22,505 bases of DNA. Source: OLB19 sp964624165. GTDB lineage: Bacteria; Patescibacteriota; Minisyncoccia; Phycocordibacterales; UBA918. A model generated the notes under the pieces. The model had not been told where the DNA came from. It saw nothing but the letters and a program-made list of their open reading frames with translations, and ran no database searches. This document shows, in pieces, positions 21,534 through 22,505 of this stretch (position 1 is the first letter of the stretch; each line of letters starts with the position of its first letter). Both the position numbers and the translations under genes were made by a program. The stretch lies in assembly GCA_964624165.1 (NCBI GenBank), contig CAZUWG010000009.1, forward strand, positions 1 to 22,505, written 5' to 3'.

Positions 21534-21561
21534 ACTATACTATAAAAAGAGGGAATTGCAA
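21534..21561 (-). promoter_or_regulatory. Candidate rpsA promoter
   Basis: On the minus strand: TTGCAA (21561-21556), a 16-bp spacer and TATAGT (21539-21534). Confidence 0.45.
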
Positions 21562-21611
21562 TGGAAGTGCCACCTGCGTCATTGCTGCGCTAAAGATGCA
21601 CCACCCTTTGT

Positions 21612-21688
21612 TGGTCGATTTTTTCGCCGTAGTGCAGGGTGCCGATACACGTTGGTATGAAACTATCGCAATGCTACAAAATCGACTA
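21612..21688. repeat. Hairpin element, left copy
   Basis: An outer stem TGGTCGATTTT/AAAATCGACTA (11 bp with one G-T) encloses an imperfect inner stem made by TTCGCCGTAGT and ACTATCGCAA, and an apical segment. TTCGCCGTAGTGCA (21623-21636) and GAAACTATCGCAATG (21659-21673) recur inverted at 22332-22382 with the same 22-nt spacing but an unrelated apical sequence. Confidence 0.6.
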
Positions 21689-21711
21689 CCAGAAAGGTTT
21701 TCACTGGCATC

Positions 21712-21739
21712 AAAAAAGCGCTCGCTATCGCTCGCGCTT
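21712..21739 (-). terminator. Terminator-like hairpin of the structured minus-strand unit
   Basis: On the minus strand AAGCGC, a 12-nt loop, GCGCTT and then a run of T. The stem is short (6 bp) but followed by a good U-tract. Confidence 0.45.
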
Positions 21740-21750
21740 GCAAAAGAAAA

Positions 21751-21942
21751 GACCCCAGGAGTTCTCTGCATGGATTGGACATGGTGATGTCCGCACTCGA
21801 TGCGTCGAGATATTGGGGTCCTGCCCGTCAGGGCGGCAGTCGAAGTGACGGTAAGCCAGCTTTAGATATTCCTGCGATGAGCATAATCAAATGCTACGCA
21901 GATGTACCCGAAGTGGCTTACCGTCGATCGACATCGTCGATC
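21751..21942 (-). ncRNA. Candidate structured RNA with nested hairpins
   Basis: Within 192 bases five self-complementary elements occur in series. One is a 7-bp closing stem GACCCCA/TGGGGTC (21751-21757/21814-21820) around hairpins GGACAT/ATGTCC and CTCGA/TCGAG. Next is a GCCC/GGGC hairpin (21823-21834). Then a 12-bp stem GACGGTAAGCCA/TGGCTTACCGTC (21847-21858/21914-21925) encloses a nested hairpin CTGCG, AGCAT/ATGCT, CGCAG. The last is GATCGAC-ATC-GTCGATC (21926-21942). No known RNA family (tRNA, tmRNA, RNase P, SRP, 6S) was matched by eye. Minus-strand transcription is suggested by the promoter at 22254-22281 and the terminator at 21712-21739. No conserved protein is seen here. Confidence 0.5.
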
Positions 21943-22048
21943 AGGTCGGAGATGCGGCCGCGGTCAGCGGGTCGTTCCGGCCGGCGGTGAGGACACTTTG
22001 CTCAAAATACGACCGCGGCGATCCGGGCGAGAACAGATGTTTGGTCAT
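21941..22048 (-). CDS. 35-codon ORF with a strong Shine-Dalgarno
   Basis: The ATG at 22048 is preceded by AAGGAGGT (22061-22054) with five bases between, the best ribosome-binding site in the window. The peptide starts MTKHLFSPGSPRSYFEQ and ends at TGA 21941-21943, overlapping the hairpin at 21926-21942. It is GC-rich, with Ser, Pro, Ala and Thr and no membrane segment. It may be a leader peptide controlling the structured RNA downstream, or a small protein in its own right. The frame is open further upstream, but the Shine-Dalgarno decides the start. No homologue recognised. Confidence 0.45.
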   Translation of the reverse strand: MTKHLFSPGSPRSYFEQSVLTAGRNDPLTAAASPT

Positions 22049-22210
22049 GAAAGACCTCCTTGTTGACCACAAATGTGGCGGTTGGTGGCTCCCTGCATTG
22101 CGCAGGTAGCCGGTACACGTCGTTCGCAGATTCGCAGACTGGAGATTTTTTCGTCTGGCCATTCACCAGTACTCCAATCCAATATGTCTATCGCTACGGC
22201 GGAAGACCCG

Positions 22211-22250
22211 CGGCGCGAACAACACAACACATAACGGCGCGAACAACACA
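22211..22250. repeat. Two 16-bp direct repeats at the promoter start site
   Basis: CGGCGCGAACAACACA occurs at 22211-22226 and 22235-22250 with a 24-bp period. Both lie just downstream of the minus-strand -10 box, where operator sites or initially transcribed regulatory sequence would sit. Confidence 0.7.
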
Positions 22251-22253
22251 TAT

Positions 22254-22281
22254 ATGATAGCATAACTAAATACTTTGTCAA
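22254..22281 (-). promoter_or_regulatory. Strong extended -10 promoter of the structured unit
   Basis: On the minus strand a perfect TTGACA (22281-22276), a 16-bp spacer ending in TGC and TATCAT (22259-22254). Transcription would run leftward from about 22247 through the direct repeats, the 35-codon ORF and the hairpins. Confidence 0.65.
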
Positions 22282-22331
22282 GCAATTCTATAGCTTGTTA
22301 TGTCTAACAGTCACACGCAGTAATTTCGAAA

Positions 22332-22382
22332 CATTGCGATAGTTTCTTCTCGTTTCTGTGGCTGTCGTTGCACCACGGCGAA
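22332..22382. repeat. Hairpin element, right (inverted) copy
   Basis: CATTGCGATAGTTTC (22332-22346) and TGCACCACGGCGAA (22369-22382) are the inverse of the boxes at 21623-21673, with the same 22-base spacing and a different middle. CAGTA (22317-22321) and TACTG (22384-22388) flank it and could pair as an outer stem unlike that of the left copy. From 22389 to the window end no feature is supported. Confidence 0.55.
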
Positions 22383-22505
22383 CTACTGGCATGTCGCGGG
22401 TTTTTAGTCAGATATCGAGCGCCGCACACAACAGTACTCTTTCAGCACGAATCAAGTTCTCTGCTCAGCCGTTTAGGAGACGACTTCCGCAAGGCTTCAT
22501 TTGTA

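Noticed and set aside
21540..21610. T-box riboswitch (AGGGTGGT near 21600 on the minus strand)
   Set aside because: The match stops after AGGGTGGT; no ACCGCG continuation, no clear terminator/antiterminator pair, and the downstream gene is rpsA, not an amino-acid gene.
21612..21688. Integron attC site
   Set aside because: The consensus RYYYAAC and GTTRRRY core sites are not found at the stem ends.
21535..21787. Overlapping ORFs of 60-80 codons on both strands
   Set aside because: Their sequence is explained by the hairpin copy, the terminator-like hairpin and the rpsA promoter; no start signals or conserved protein features apart from the shared boxes.
21751..21820. tRNA gene (7-bp closing stem around two hairpins, 70 nt)
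   Set aside because: Inner stems have 4-nt loops, there is no T-loop GTTCRAN sequence and no D-arm; not a cloverleaf.
21751..22250. tmRNA, RNase P RNA, SRP RNA or 6S RNA
   Set aside because: Their hallmark core sequences were looked for on both strands and not seen.
21623..22382. Diversity-generating retroelement (template and variable repeat)
   Set aside because: The two 22-base segments differ at C and G positions as often as at A positions, so there is no adenine-specific pattern, and no reverse transcriptase is in the window.
21623..22382. CRISPR repeats or a tracrRNA anti-repeat (box ending in GAAAC-like sequence)
   Set aside because: Only two inverted copies, no array periodicity and no cas genes.
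22391..22505. Open frame running off the right edge on the plus strand
   Set aside because: About 38 codons with no promoter, Shine-Dalgarno or family signal; too short to support.

Overview
The window looks like a metagenome-assembled contig (two runs of N at 242-253 and 19678-19687) from a Candidate Phyla Radiation bacterium, most likely a Parcubacteria/Patescibacteria lineage. This is inferred from the compact minus-strand housekeeping block (lepB, a HisRS-like gene, rpsU, ybeY, ftsA, ftsZ, a thioredoxin-reductase-like gene), the short four-domain S1 protein, the Asp-rich secreted protein, and the minimal leaders. Standard stop codons are used throughout; there is no sign of UGA recoding.

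Region 1 (1 to about 11.4 kb) is accessory and visibly AT-richer. It holds membrane-protein fragments at the left edge, a small HAD-fold phosphatase, a 1348-residue NACHT-type STAND ATPase ending in a PD-(D/E)XK nuclease-like domain, and directly upstream of it a large serine recombinase. Then follow a P-loop kinase and a convergent HEXXH protein (both with canonical Shine-Dalgarno sequences, unlike their neighbours), a membrane glycosyltransferase plus NUDIX pair, and a divergent small gene sharing an array of GTGACA/TGTCAC boxes. Short gene remnants mark the transition to the core.

Region 2 (about 11.4 to 21.4 kb) is core. It has an exported Asp-rich protein, a small LEA-like repeat protein, the thioredoxin-reductase-like flavoprotein, ftsZ and ftsA, ybeY, rpsU, the HisRS-like gene and lepB on the minus strand, then pth on the plus strand (interrupted by an assembly gap) and rpsA on the minus strand. 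Most transcription units end in long perfect hairpins capped by GAGC-GAA-GCTC or its complement. Several genes in both regions have a -10 box only 6-7 nt before the ATG, which implies leaderless mRNAs.

Region 3 (21.5 to 22.5 kb) has no recognisable conserved protein. It is densely structured: two inverted copies of a hairpin with a conserved stem and an unrelated 22-nt apical segment enclose a minus-strand unit with a strong extended -10 promoter, tandem direct repeats, a Shine-Dalgarno-led 35-codon ORF, several nested hairpins and a terminator. This and the STAND-nuclease/recombinase pair are the most likely places for something undescribed.
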